The notes beneath the pieces are model-generated. The model worked only from the letters and a program-made list of their open reading frames with translations. It ran no database searches and had not been told where the DNA came from. Below are positions 29,056 through 37,653 of a DNA stretch of 64,000 nucleotides, piece by piece (the first letter of the stretch is position 1; every line of letters starts with the position of its first letter). This DNA comes from an uncultured Acetobacteraceae bacterium. Its GTDB lineage: Bacteria > Pseudomonadota > Alphaproteobacteria > Acetobacterales > Acetobacteraceae. The stretch is taken from positions 248,001 to 312,000 of the forward strand of contig CAIVPZ010000041.1 of NCBI GenBank assembly GCA_903907955.1, read 5' to 3'. A program made the translations under genes and the position numbers.

Positions 29056-29323
29056 CGTTGACGTAAATCGCGGAACGCAGGCTGCCATCAATCTGAGTGG
29101 CTATATCCAGGAGTCGGTTAATCTGTGCCTGCAATTCGCCCCGCAGGTTCTGGTCGGGAGTCTTCGGCATCAGATCAGCGAGATTCTTCGCGACCACGAC
29201 CATCTCGTAATTCGCGTCGCCCAGCCGTTTGACCTCGGGTTGTGGAATCGACCACCGCACGGACCGTGGATTGGACCGTGGATTATCGCAAAAATCGCGA
29301 ACACTCTTTTTTCCCTCAGACAT
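29045..29323 (-). CDS. Small hypothetical protein with tandem NPRS motif
   Basis: The 92-residue product starts MSEGKKSVRDFCDNPRSNPR at ATG 29323. Its C-terminal half (ELQAQINRLLDIATQIDGSL) looks helical, perhaps a coiled coil; the middle contains YEMVVVAKNLADLMPK. A 12-base duplication (29261-29284) gives the repeated NPRS. No family is recognised. It overlaps the following membrane-protein gene by 11 bases. GC content here is visibly lower than in lepA and pheT, so this pair may be an acquired insert between two conserved translation genes. Confidence 0.55.
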   Translation of the reverse strand: MSEGKKSVRDFCDNPRSNPRSVRWSIPQPEVKRLGDANYEMVVVAKNLADLMPKTPDQNLRGELQAQINRLLDIATQIDGSLRSAIYVNDAG

Positions 29324-29479
29324 CACCGGGTGCCTCCGTGCAGAAGAAGAAACGCCGCCACGAGCGAAGCAGATGGGATGTGAGCATCCGAGAAAGGGTG
29401 AGCGGAATTCTCCATGGATGGTTCCTAACGCAAGGCCGATGTGCACACTGATGCTAAGTGGCTATTCGCAAGGCCAATG

Positions 29480-31945
29480 TCACCTTAGCACGCCGCCGGT
29501 CGCCTTCGCCACCGCGGCCACCACCTTCTGGGCGGCGGCCTCGATCTCGGCATCGGTCAATGTGCGGTCGCGCGGCTGGAACACCACCTCGATCGCCAGC
29601 GATTTCCTGCCATCCGCCAGCTTGTCGCCTTCATACAGGTCGAACAGCGTCACCCCGGCAACCAGCGTGCGCTCGGCGCCGCGGGCGGCCCGCAGCACCG
29701 CCTCGGCCGCAACCGTCGCATCCAGCACGAAGGCGAAATCGCGCCGCACCGGCTGGAAGGTCGGCAGGTCGGGCGCGGTCTTCTTCCGCCGCTTGGGGTC
29801 GGGAATGGCGTCGAGGAACACCTCGAACGCCACCGCCGGCCCGGCCAGGTCGAGCGCCGCCAGCACGCGCGGATGCAGTTCGCCGAACGTGGCCAGCACC
29901 GTCTTCGGCCCCTGGCGCACCACCCCGCTGCGGCCCGGATGGTAGAAGCCCGGCGCATCGGCGGTGACGCTCAGCGCCTCCGGCGGCACGCCCAGCGCGG
30001 TCAGCACCGCCCAGGTATCGCCCTTGGCGTCCATGGCGTCGACGCCGCGGGCCGGCACGATCCAGCTGCGCGGCGTGGCGCCGGCCCGCACGCCGCCGGC
30101 GATCCAGCGATGGCCGTCCGGCGTGGGGTCGGCAAAGCCCGGGCCGACCTCGAACAGGCCGACATCGCCCCAGCCGCGCGCGGCATTGCGCTGGGCGGCG
30201 AGGGCGAGGGTCGCGATCGGGCTGGGGCGCATCTGGTCGAGGTCGCTGGCGATCGGGTTCTCCAGGTGCAGCGCCTCGTCTGCCGGCCCGAACAGCGCGG
30301 CGACCCGCCGCTCCATGAAGCTGAAGGTCACGCATTCGGCAAGGCCACGCGCCGCCAGAATCCGCCGGGCCAGCGCCGAGCGCGACTGGCGCGGCGAAAA
30401 CGTGCGGCCGGGGACGGGGGCGGCGCGCGGCAGGCTGACCGCCGGCACGGCGTCGAGGCCGCGCAGCCGCAGCACTTCCTCCACCAGGTCGCATTCCGCC
30501 TCGACGGCATCGCGACCGGCCGCGGCGCGGGCGGCGCGCTCGGCCGGCAACGCGGGCGCCGGGTCCAGTTCCGTGCCGCCGGCCACGTCGTTGCGCCAGG
30601 AAGGCACCTGCACGGTGACCGTGGCGGCGTTGCGCGCCGCCACGACGAAGCCGAGCCGTTGCAACGACTCCACCGCCGCGTCGGCCGGCACGTCCAGCCC
30701 GCCGAATTCCCGCAGGCGGGCGAACCGCAGCGTCGCCTGGCGCTGCCAGGCCGGCTCGGCGCCGGCGGCAACGACGTTGCTGGCCTCGCCGCCGCACAAT
30801 TCGATGATCATCCGGGTGGCCGCTTCGATGGCGTCCGGCATCAGGGCGGCGTCAATGCCGCGCTCGAAGCGCTGGCGGGCATCGGAGGAAACGCCGTGGC
30901 GGCGGCCGGTCAGCGCGATCCGCACCGGGTCGAACAGCGCGCATTCGACGAACACGGACGTGGTGCGCTCATCGCAGCCGGTGGCCTCGCCGCCGATCAC
31001 GCCGGCGAGCGACTGCACCCCGCGCGCATCGGCGATGGCGCAATCCTCCGGGCCGACCGTGTAGTCGCGGCCGTTCAGCGCCCGGAACGTCTCGCCCTCG
31101 CCGGGGCGGAACAGCAGCCCGCCGCCCTGCACCTTGTCGGCGTCGAACACGTGCAGCGGGCGGCCGAGGTCGATGGTGAAGAAGTTGGTGATGTCCACCA
31201 GCGCGTTGATCGGCCGCAGCCCGACCGAGATCAGCCGGTCCTGCAGCCATTGCGGGCTGGGGCCGTTGCGCAGGCCGCGCACGGTGCGGCCCAGCACCCA
31301 GGGGCAGGTCTGCGGCATGTCGATGCACCAGACCAGCGGGCTGGTGAACACCGACGGCACCTTGGCCGGCGCGAACGGCCGCAGCACGCCCAGCCCGGCC
31401 GCCGCCAGATCGCGCGCCACGCCGCGCACCGCCAGCGCGTCGCCGCGGTTGGGGGTGACGCTGATGTCGATCACCGGGTCGTCCAGCCCGGCCCAGCGCG
31501 CATAGGGCATGCCGACCGGGGCGTCCGCCGGCAGGTCGATGATGCCGGAATGGTCATCGCCCAGACCCATCTCGCGGGCGGACAGCAGCATGCCGGCGCT
31601 TTGCACGCCGCGGATTTCTCCCACTTTCAGCGTGGTGTTGGTGCCCGGAACAAAGCTGCCGGCGGGCGCGAACACGCCCTTCAGGCCGGTGCGGGCGTTC
31701 GGTGCCCCGCATACGACAGTAACCAACACGCCGTCGCCGGCATCCACCGTGCAGACGCGCAGGCGGTCGGCGTTGGGGTGGGGCACCGCCTCCACCACAT
31801 GGGCGATGCGGAACGCCGCCAGCGCGGCGCCACGGTCGGCAATGCCTTCCAGTTCCAGGCCGATGCGGGTGAGGGTGTCGGTGATCTCGGCCAGCGATGC
31901 GGTGGTGTCGAGATGCGTCTTCAGCCAGGACAGGGTGAACTTCAT
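29480..31945 (-). CDS. pheT: Phenylalanyl-tRNA synthetase beta subunit
   Basis: The 821-residue beta subunit forms the (alpha-beta)2 enzyme with PheS and charges tRNA-Phe. It starts MKFTLSWLKTHLDTTASLAE. The N-terminal OB-fold (residues 40-150) has VVCGAPNARTGLKGVFAPAG. The B3/B4 editing and B5 DNA-binding-like domains have ISVTPNRGDALAVRGVARDL and FERGIDAALMPDAIEAATRM. A catalytic-like core follows, with NPIASDLDQMRPS. The C-terminal anticodon-binding FDX-ACB domain has FQPVRRDFAFVLD and ends VAKATGGVLR. Length and domain order match. It is 4 bases downstream of pheS on the same strand. Confidence 0.96.
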   Translation of the reverse strand: MKFTLSWLKTHLDTTASLAEITDTLTRIGLELEGIADRGAALAAFRIAHVVEAVPHPNADRLRVCTVDAGDGVLVTVVCGAPNARTGLKGVFAPAGSFVPGTNTTLKVGEIRGVQSAGMLLSAREMGLGDDHSGIIDLPADAPVGMPYARWAGLDDPVIDISVTPNRGDALAVRGVARDLAAAGLGVLRPFAPAKVPSVFTSPLVWCIDMPQTCPWVLGRTVRGLRNGPSPQWLQDRLISVGLRPINALVDITNFFTIDLGRPLHVFDADKVQGGGLLFRPGEGETFRALNGRDYTVGPEDCAIADARGVQSLAGVIGGEATGCDERTTSVFVECALFDPVRIALTGRRHGVSSDARQRFERGIDAALMPDAIEAATRMIIELCGGEASNVVAAGAEPAWQRQATLRFARLREFGGLDVPADAAVESLQRLGFVVAARNAATVTVQVPSWRNDVAGGTELDPAPALPAERAARAAAGRDAVEAECDLVEEVLRLRGLDAVPAVSLPRAAPVPGRTFSPRQSRSALARRILAARGLAECVTFSFMERRVAALFGPADEALHLENPIASDLDQMRPSPIATLALAAQRNAARGWGDVGLFEVGPGFADPTPDGHRWIAGGVRAGATPRSWIVPARGVDAMDAKGDTWAVLTALGVPPEALSVTADAPGFYHPGRSGVVRQGPKTVLATFGELHPRVLAALDLAGPAVAFEVFLDAIPDPKRRKKTAPDLPTFQPVRRDFAFVLDATVAAEAVLRAARGAERTLVAGVTLFDLYEGDKLADGRKSLAIEVVFQPRDRTLTDAEIEAAAQKVVAAVAKATGGVLR

Positions 31946-31949
31946 GGTG

Positions 31950-33020
31950 TCACACCCCTTCGTGCAGCAGGGCAGGCGAGAGCGGGTTGAAGCCGTAATG
32001 GCGCAGCCAGCGCAGGTCGCTCTCGTAGAACGGCCGCAGGTCGGGGATGCCGTGCTTCAGCATGGTGACGCGCTCGATGCCCATGCCGAAGGCGAAGCCC
32101 TGCCACTCGCGCGGGTCGATGCCGCAATTGGCCAGCACTTTCGGGTGGACCATGCCGCTGCCGAGAATCTCCAGCCAGTCGCCGCCGCCGCCGAGTTCCC
32201 CGGTTTTCCGGTTCCAGCCGATATCCACTTCCATGCTCGGTTCGGTAAACGGGAAGTAGGACGCGCGAAACCGCACCGGCAGATCGGAAATGCCGAAGAA
32301 GGCCCGCAGGAAATCGATCAGGCAGCCCTTGAGGTGCCCAAGCGTGATGTCGCGGTCGAGCACCAGCCCCTCGACCTGGTGGAACATCGGGCTGTGGGTG
32401 GCGTCATGGTCGGCGCGGTAGGTGCGGCCGGGGACGATGACGCGGAACGGCAGTTCGCGGGTCAGCATGGTGCGCGCCTGCACCGGCGAGGTGTGGGTGC
32501 GCAGCACCGGGCGGCGCCCGCCCGGCGCCGGCGCGGGCAGGTAGAACGTGTCCATATCCTCGCGGGCGGCGTGGTGGGCGGGGATGTTCAGCGCCGAAAA
32601 ATTCAGCCAGTCGCTTTCGATGTCCGGCCCTTCGGCGATTTCGAAGCCCATGGCGCCGAAAATCGCCGCCATTTCCTCCATCGTGCGGCTGATCGGGTGG
32701 ATCAGGCCGGCGGGGAAGGGGCGGGGCGGCAGGGTGACATCCAGCCGCTCGGCGGCCAGGCGGCTGTCCAGCGCCGCGGCTTCGAGTTCGACACGGCGCG
32801 CCTCGATGGCGGCGGCGAGTGCGTCCTTCAGCACGTTCAGCGCGGCGCCGCGGGTGCGGCGCTCCTCCGGCGAGGCGCGGCCGAGTTCCTTCAGCAGGGC
32901 GGTAAGCCGGCCGCTTTTGCCGAGCACGCCGACGCGCACGGCGTCCCAGGCGCGCAGGTCGGTTGCGGCGGCGAGGGCCGCGTCGGTTTCGCGCTTCAGC
33001 GCCAGCAGATCGTCGCTCAT
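31950..33020 (-). CDS. pheS: Phenylalanyl-tRNA synthetase alpha subunit
   Basis: The 356-residue class II catalytic subunit activates phenylalanine. The N-terminal coiled coil ([20 protein letters not shown]) binds tRNA. Catalytic motifs are motif 2, [20 protein letters not shown] with HQVEGL following, then motif 3, [20 protein letters not shown]. The central substrate block is [19 protein letters not shown] 33020 is the start; the extended reading to 33212 has no similarity and crosses the upstream terminator. It is the first gene of the pheS-pheT unit. Confidence 0.96.
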   Translation of the reverse strand: MSDDLLALKRETDAALAAATDLRAWDAVRVGVLGKSGRLTALLKELGRASPEERRTRGAALNVLKDALAAAIEARRVELEAAALDSRLAAERLDVTLPPRPFPAGLIHPISRTMEEMAAIFGAMGFEIAEGPDIESDWLNFSALNIPAHHAAREDMDTFYLPAPAPGGRRPVLRTHTSPVQARTMLTRELPFRVIVPGRTYRADHDATHSPMFHQVEGLVLDRDITLGHLKGCLIDFLRAFFGISDLPVRFRASYFPFTEPSMEVDIGWNRKTGELGGGGDWLEILGSGMVHPKVLANCGIDPREWQGFAFGMGIERVTMLKHGIPDLRPFYESDLRWLRHYGFNPLSPALLHEGV

Positions 33021-33068
33021 TGTTCTAATCCATGCAAAATCCCGATGCGGGCAACGTCCGGGCCGTGC

Positions 33069-33095
33069 AAAAAAGGCCGCCCTGTGCGGGCGGCC
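33069..33095 (-). terminator. Rho-independent terminator after rplT (possible pheST attenuator)
   Basis: On the minus strand GGCCGCCC and GGGCGGCC (33088-33095 with 33075-33082) form an 8-bp GC stem with loop GCACA, followed by six U (33069-33074). It lies after the rplT stop (33136) and 49 bases before the pheS ATG, so it ends rpmI-rplT messages or attenuates read-through into pheST. Confidence 0.85.
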
Positions 33096-33135
33096 CTTTG
33101 CGTGATCGATCGCCGGGGTCGCTGACGGGGTGCGA

Positions 33136-33510
33136 TCAGGCGGCGGCGGGTTCTTCCGCCAGGACGGCCTGCACCTTCTGCACGATTTCGGCGAAGGAGG
33201 CCGGGTCGTCATAGGCGATGGCGGCCAGTACCTTGCGGTCCAGCTCGATCCCGGTCTTGTTCAGGCCGAAGATGAAGCGGGAATAGGTCAGGCCGTGCTC
33301 GCGGACGGCGGCGTTGATGCGCTGGATCCACAGGCCGCGGAACTCGCGCTTCTTTACCCGGCGGTCGCGGTAGGCGTACTGGAGCGCCTTTTCCAGCCGC
33401 TGCAGCGCAATGCGGTAGTTGGTGGAGGAACGGCCGACGAAGCCCTTGGAGGCGTCGAGAACCTTCTTGTGACGGGCGTGGGTGGTTACGCCCCGCTTGA
33501 CACGTGCCAT
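33136..33510 (-). CDS. rplT: Ribosomal protein bL20
   Basis: The 124-residue protein binds 23S rRNA and is needed for early 50S assembly. The family pattern is complete: [60 protein letters not shown] and [20 protein letters not shown]. The C-terminus ends with a short AEEPAAA tail. It follows rpmI by 12 bases and is expressed with it. In many bacteria L20 represses its own operon by binding the leader; no such structure was identified here. Confidence 0.98.
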   Translation of the reverse strand: MARVKRGVTTHARHKKVLDASKGFVGRSSTNYRIALQRLEKALQYAYRDRRVKKREFRGLWIQRINAAVREHGLTYSRFIFGLNKTGIELDRKVLAAIAYDDPASFAEIVQKVQAVLAEEPAAA

Positions 33511-33522
33511 GTGCCCGCCTCC

Positions 33523-33726
33523 TCAGCCGAGACCATAGGGGGCCCACTGCTTGACGGTCAGGCCGTCAGCGTGGGTAAGGGTCTGGCTGCCGCGGTTCTG
33601 GCGCTTCATCTTCTGCGGCCGGTTGATCAGTCCATGGCGCTTGTTGCCGGGGCCGGCGAGAACCTTGCCGGTGCCGGTGATCTTGAAGCGCTTCTTGACC
33701 GATGACTTGGTCTTCAACTTGGGCAT
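33523..33726 (-). CDS. rpmI: Ribosomal protein bL35
   Basis: The 67-residue protein is a component of the 50S subunit. It begins [20 protein letters not shown] and continues [20 protein letters not shown] and KRQNRG, the full L35 pattern. The start is ATG 33726; the longer reading to 34008 is spurious. It heads the rpmI-rplT unit. infC, which precedes rpmI in many bacteria, is not here: the upstream region holds a promoter and then the divergent GTPase genes. Confidence 0.98.
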   Translation of the reverse strand: MPKLKTKSSVKKRFKITGTGKVLAGPGNKRHGLINRPQKMKRQNRGSQTLTHADGLTVKQWAPYGLG

Positions 33727-33813
33727 TTGGGTCTCCTGAACTGCATGACCTGCGGTGCGCAGGCGTCGCGGCCGGGCATGCCCACACAGGCCCGGCGCGC
33801 AAACGAGGGCGGG

Positions 33814-33842
33814 CTTATAGCGGCGGGCGGGCGTGGGGGCAA
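33814..33842 (-). promoter_or_regulatory. Candidate sigma70 promoter of rpmI-rplT
   Basis: On the minus strand TTGCCC (33837-33842) and TATAAG (33814-33819) are separated by 17 bases, an almost perfect sigma70 arrangement. The predicted start near 33807 gives a leader of about 80 bases ahead of rpmI. Pattern seen directly; use inferred. Confidence 0.6.
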
Positions 33843-34007
33843 GGACCTGCGCTGGCAGGGCAGGGGAATCGGGTGAAGGAGTACGTGACAAACCGCCAAG
33901 GTGCTGAATCGCAGACACTGGCACGGACTTGCCGGGGGAGGGGACTCCTTGACCCCATTCCGTGCAAAGCTCCGGGCTTGCTTCCTTCGTGCAGAGGAAC
34001 ACCCCCA

Positions 34008-35210
34008 ATGGCGGACTCCTGGCACCGCCTTCGCCACTGGCTCGGCAAGCGCTCCAACCAGCTCCTGCAAGCCGCCATGTTCGGCCCCGGCGATATCAGG
34101 GCGCGCGAGGCCGCCGCGCAGGCCGCCGCCGCCGATGCCCCGGTGGTGTGGCTGCTCGGCAAGGCCCAGGCCGGCAAGAGCAGCATCGCCGCCGCCCTCA
34201 CCGGCGCGCCGATCGCCATCGGCCAGGGCTTCCGGCCGATCACCCGCACCGCCTCGGTCTACGACTTCCCGCCTGAAGCCCCGCGCATCCGCTTCCTCGA
34301 CACCCGCGGCCTGGCCGAAGCCGGCTACGACCCGGCGGAGGACATCGCCTGGTGCCGGGCGCGCGCGCATCTGGTGCTCGCGGTGCTGCGGGTGCAGGAT
34401 CAGGCGCCGGCGCCGCTGCCCGCCCTGCTGGACCGCATCCGCCGCGCCGACCCGGCCACGCCGATCGTGATCGCGCAGACCGCGCTGCACGACGCCTACG
34501 CCCCCGGCGAAACGCACGCCCTGCCGTATCCCTGGACCGGCACCGCGGCGGACGACCCCCGTCAGGACGCGCTGCGCCGCATGCTGGCCAGCCAGCGGGC
34601 CGCGTTCGCCGCGCTGCCTGGCGCCGCCCCCCGCTTCGTGCCGATCGACTTCACCCAGCCCGGCGACGGCCTGTCGCCGCCGGATTACGGCTTCGACGCG
34701 CTGGTCGGCGCCCTCGCCGCGGTAGCCGATGCGCGGCTCGCCGCCCTGCTCGCCGCCGTGCGCGCCACCGCCGAGGGTTCGCTCGACCGGGTGATCCTCT
34801 GGCACGCCGGTGCCGCCGCGGCTGCCGATGCGGTGCCGGTGGCGGGTCTGGCCGGCGCCGCGGCGGTGCAGGCGCGGCTGCTGCAGGCGCTGGCGGTGCG
34901 CTACGGCGTGGTCTGGACCCGCGACCGCCTGCTCGCCTTCGCCGGCGCGGTCGGCACGGTGATGCTGCTGCGCCAGGGGCTGCTGATGGGCCTGCGCCAG
35001 GCCGCGCGGCTGTTGCCGCCGGCCGCGCCGTTCGTCATTCCGGTCGCCAGCCTCGCCGCCTTCGCCGTCACCTTCGCGCTTGGCCGCGCCGCCTGCGTCT
35101 ATTTGAACGACCTGGCCGCCGGCCGGCCGATCGCCGAGGACGCGGTGCGCGCCGCCTTCCAGCAGGCGCTGCACGAAGCCTGGAGCCGCCGCGCCGGGCG
35201 GGCGCCATGA
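34008..35210 (+). CDS. GTPase with C-terminal DUF697-like domain
   Basis: The 400-residue protein has a TRAFAC-type GTPase domain in residues 40-240. G1 is [19 protein letters not shown]3 is [13 protein letters not shown], and the G4 position reads VIAQTALHD instead of NKxD. The C-terminal region (about residues 280-385) holds hydrophobic helices, with [20 protein letters not shown] followed by [12 protein letters not shown]. This is the DUF697 pattern found in YcjF-like proteins, which associate with membranes. The biological role is unknown. ATG 34008 is chosen because the reading from 33702 runs through the rpmI promoter region. The gene is coupled by ATGA to a second GTPase. Confidence 0.78.
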   Translation: MADSWHRLRHWLGKRSNQLLQAAMFGPGDIRAREAAAQAAAADAPVVWLLGKAQAGKSSIAAALTGAPIAIGQGFRPITRTASVYDFPPEAPRIRFLDTRGLAEAGYDPAEDIAWCRARAHLVLAVLRVQDQAPAPLPALLDRIRRADPATPIVIAQTALHDAYAPGETHALPYPWTGTAADDPRQDALRRMLASQRAAFAALPGAAPRFVPIDFTQPGDGLSPPDYGFDALVGALAAVADARLAALLAAVRATAEGSLDRVILWHAGAAAAADAVPVAGLAGAAAVQARLLQALAVRYGVVWTRDRLLAFAGAVGTVMLLRQGLLMGLRQAARLLPPAAPFVIPVASLAAFAVTFALGRAACVYLNDLAAGRPIAEDAVRAAFQQALHEAWSRRAGRAP

Positions 35211-36691
35211 ACTTCCTGCGCCGCTACTGGCGGGAGGCCGCGCTGCTGCTGTGCGTGCTCGGCCCGCTGGCCTCGCTGCTGGGGTTCGGCACGCTGTGGC
35301 TGGTCGAGCACCACGCCCTGCTGCCCTGGCTCGGCACCGCGGCAATCGCCGCCCTCGGCGGTGCGCTGCTGGTGCGGGCGCTGCGGGCGGGCGAAGCGGT
35401 GGCCAGGCTGCCCGCAGCTTCCCCCGACGCCGCCTGGGGGCCGCGCGAGCGTGCCGCCTGGGAGATCGTGCAGGCCCGCACCGCCCGCACCCCGCCATTC
35501 GCCTTCGACACGCTGACCGAACCGCAGGCCGCGCTGGTGGGACTGGTGGAGGACGTCGCCCGCCATTACGGGCCGGACTCGGTCGAGCCGCTGGCCCGCT
35601 TCACCGTGCCGGAGGCGCTGCTGCTGGCCGGGCGCACCACCAGCCGCCTGCGCGCCGACCTGCTCGCCGCCGTGCCCTTCGTGCATGCCGTGCCGCTGAG
35701 CACCTGCCTGTGGTGGTACCGCCGCCGCGACCTGCTCGACCTGGCGACCCGTGCCTACGATGTCTATCGCGTGTTCCGCCCGCTGATCGATCCGGTATCC
35801 GCCCTGCTGGGCGAGGTGCGCGGGCGGGTGACCCGCGACGTGATGGAATTCGGCACCGACCGCCTGCGCCGCACGCTGACGCGGCTGCTGCTGGAGGAAG
35901 CCGGCCGCGCCGCCATCGACCTGTACAGCGGCCGGCTGCGGATCGACGAGGCACGGCTGGAAGCCGCACTTGCCAAACCCGCAACCGCGCCGCCCCCCGG
36001 CCCGCCGCGCGTGTTGCTGGCGGGGCAGGTGAACGCCGGCAAGTCGAGCCTGGCCAACGCGCTCGCCGGCGAGGTCCGCGCCGCCGCCACCCCGGTGCCC
36101 GGGCCGGCGGCCGAGAGCGTGCTGGAGATCGCCATCGCCGGCCGCCCCGCGCTGATCCTCATTGATTCGCCGGGCCTGCGCGGCGCGGCGGGGGAGGGGG
36201 CATTGCTGGCCGCCCGGGCGGTCCACGCCGATCTGGTGCTGTGGGTGTGTGCGGCCAATGCCGGCGCCCGCGAGCCGGACCGGCAGGCGCTGGCCGCGCT
36301 GCGGGCGGCGCAGACCCTGACCACCGATCCGCCGCCCGTGCTGCTGGTGGTGCCCCACGTGGACCGGCTGCCGCCCTTCGCCGAATGGGCGCCGCCCTAT
36401 GACCTTGCCCGTCCGGGGGGACAAAAGGCCACCAACATCCGCGCTGCGGTGGACACCATATGCGCCGAGCTTGGCATCGCCCGGGCGGATGCGGTGCCGG
36501 TCTGCCTCGACCCGCGCCGGGAGCGCTACAACATCGATATCGTCTGGGCGCTCATCGCCGCCCGGCTGCCGCAGGCGCAGATGCGGCAGATTCAGCGCGC
36601 CTACGCCGAGGCACGCCAGGGTCTCGAGCTCGCCGCCGTGCTGCGCCAGGCGGCGGGAGCGGGCCGCGCTTTACTGGGCGCGCTCCGCTGA
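35207..36691 (+). CDS. Membrane-anchored GTPase, partner of the DUF697 GTPase
   Basis: The 494-residue protein starts [20 protein letters not shown] and has two N-terminal transmembrane helices (residues 10-32 and 38-58). An all-helical middle follows (WWYRRRDLLDLATRAYDVYR), and then a GTPase domain from about residue 268. In it G1 is LLAGQVNAGKSSLANALAG, G3 is LILIDSPGLRGAAG, and the G4 place has VVPHVDRL. The atypical G4 again lacks NKxD. It resembles proteobacterial DUF697-associated and dynamin-like GTPases, whose role is unknown. It begins within the stop of the preceding GTPase gene (ATGA), so the two are likely to act together at the inner membrane. Confidence 0.75.
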   Translation: MNFLRRYWREAALLLCVLGPLASLLGFGTLWLVEHHALLPWLGTAAIAALGGALLVRALRAGEAVARLPAASPDAAWGPRERAAWEIVQARTARTPPFAFDTLTEPQAALVGLVEDVARHYGPDSVEPLARFTVPEALLLAGRTTSRLRADLLAAVPFVHAVPLSTCLWWYRRRDLLDLATRAYDVYRVFRPLIDPVSALLGEVRGRVTRDVMEFGTDRLRRTLTRLLLEEAGRAAIDLYSGRLRIDEARLEAALAKPATAPPPGPPRVLLAGQVNAGKSSLANALAGEVRAAATPVPGPAAESVLEIAIAGRPALILIDSPGLRGAAGEGALLAARAVHADLVLWVCAANAGAREPDRQALAALRAAQTLTTDPPPVLLVVPHVDRLPPFAEWAPPYDLARPGGQKATNIRAAVDTICAELGIARADAVPVCLDPRRERYNIDIVWALIAARLPQAQMRQIQRAYAEARQGLELAAVLRQAAGAGRALLGALR

Positions 36692-36703
36692 GGCATCCAG
36701 TTT

Positions 36704-36883
36704 TCAGCCGCTGCGCGCCCAGCCGTGGTTGTGCACCAGCCCGTCATCATAGCCATCGTCCACGCTGGCGGTGGTTTCGCAGCGCTGCGGCATGGTGTCG
36801 TGCCGCACCTGCGGGCGCCTGACCGGCTCGGAAGCCCAGGAATGACCATGCACCAGACCGTCGTCGTACCCCTGATCGCCCAT
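36704..36883 (-). CDS. 59-residue microprotein with two GYDDGLVHxHxWA repeats (novel)
   Basis: The ORF runs from ATG 36883 to TGA 36704-36706. Residues 5-17 (GYDDGLVHGHSWA) and 44-56 (GYDDGLVHNHGWA) agree at 11 of 13 positions. At DNA level seven of those 11 shared codons differ only synonymously, strong evidence that the peptide is under selection. AGGGGA lies about 7 bases before the ATG. The linker holds one cysteine (PQRCETT) and is basic. There is no signal peptide or membrane helix. The HxHxW and DD groups suggest metal binding or a peptide-modification substrate, but I know no family name for this motif. Neighbours are two GTPase genes, convergent from 36691, and ahpD upstream on the same strand. 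No radical-SAM or YcaO enzyme is nearby. Confidence 0.7.
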   Translation of the reverse strand: MGDQGYDDGLVHGHSWASEPVRRPQVRHDTMPQRCETTASVDDGYDDGLVHNHGWARSG

Positions 36884-36898
36884 TTGCTTTCCCCTAAG

Positions 36899-37001
36899 CG
36901 GTCACGCCGCGCTTGTTGTCTGGACTGATATTGGCGCCGGAAGCGGCGGAATGCGTGGCGAAACCGAGGCATGTGGGGGAAACCTGTATGCGGCGTGACC
37001 G
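36899..37001. repeat. 12-bp inverted repeat upstream of the microprotein gene
   Basis: CGGTCACGCCGC (36899-36910) and GCGGCGTGACCG (36990-37001) are perfect reverse complements 79 bases apart. They lie in the 188-base gap between ahpD and the microprotein start. They may be a regulatory site pair or loop, or chance in GC-rich DNA. Confidence 0.45.
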
Positions 37002-37071
37002 GGCGGGCCGGTAAATCGGCAAAGCCTGTAAAGTCCGACCCCCCGAGTCTGGCATCACGAACGGGCCGACC

Positions 37072-37602
37072 TCAGCCGGCCAGCGCCTCCTCACCGTCCA
37101 GCGTGGCCGCCACCGCATGCACCGTGGCGGCGATGCGCACCGCCGCCTGCACCTGCTCGCGCGACAGCCCGGCCTGCACCACCACCCGCTCATGCGACTC
37201 CATGCACATGCCGCAGCCGTTGATGGCGGAAACCGCGAGCGACCACAGCTCGAAATCCGCCTTGTCGACGCCGGGTTTGGCCATGATGTTCATGCGCAGC
37301 TTCGCGGGCAGGTGGGAATAATCGCCGCCGACGAGGTGGGTGAAGCGGTAATACACATTGTTCATGCCCATGATGGCCGCCGCCGCCTTGGCTGCGGTCA
37401 GCGCCTCCGGGCTGAGCTGCGGGCCGAACTCGCCGACCATGGCCCGGGTCACCGCGGCATTGCGCGCGGCCAGCGCGCTGGCGATGAAGGTGCCTGCGCG
37501 CTGCTGTGTGGTCAGCACCGGCTCGGTGGCGAGCGACCCCAGGTTGAGTTTCAGATCCTTGGCGTATTCCGGCAGGCCGGCGCGCAGGGCATCAAGCGAC
37601 AT
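37072..37602 (-). CDS. ahpD: AhpD-type alkylhydroperoxidase
   Basis: The 176-residue protein belongs to the AhpD/carboxymuconolactone decarboxylase family, which uses a CxxC pair to reduce peroxides. It is fed by lipoamide-linked reductants in M. tuberculosis. The active-site block is [16 protein letters not shown], with the CxxC and the downstream His. The proton relay Glu lies in the helix before it ([13 protein letters not shown]). Other family blocks are [16 protein letters not shown] and [16 protein letters not shown]. An OxyR or AhpC gene does not lie beside it. It is located between the peptide transporter and the microprotein on the same strand. Confidence 0.92.
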   Translation of the reverse strand: MSLDALRAGLPEYAKDLKLNLGSLATEPVLTTQQRAGTFIASALAARNAAVTRAMVGEFGPQLSPEALTAAKAAAAIMGMNNVYYRFTHLVGGDYSHLPAKLRMNIMAKPGVDKADFELWSLAVSAINGCGMCMESHERVVVQAGLSREQVQAAVRIAATVHAVAATLDGEEALAG

Positions 37603-37653
37603 GGCGGTTGGTCCTTTGTTGCAACAGGGGGGGCGGCCATTCCGGCGAAGCGC

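Noticed and set aside
29873-31990. Antisense open frame of 705 codons opposite pheT
   Set aside because: Shadow frame with no family similarity; pheT is complete on the other strand with all its domains.
36601-36972. Longer open frame (123 codons) overlapping the microprotein on the same strand in another frame
   Set aside because: It lacks any repeat conservation and has no ribosome-binding site; the 59-codon frame shows synonymous repeat divergence and a good AGGGGA site.
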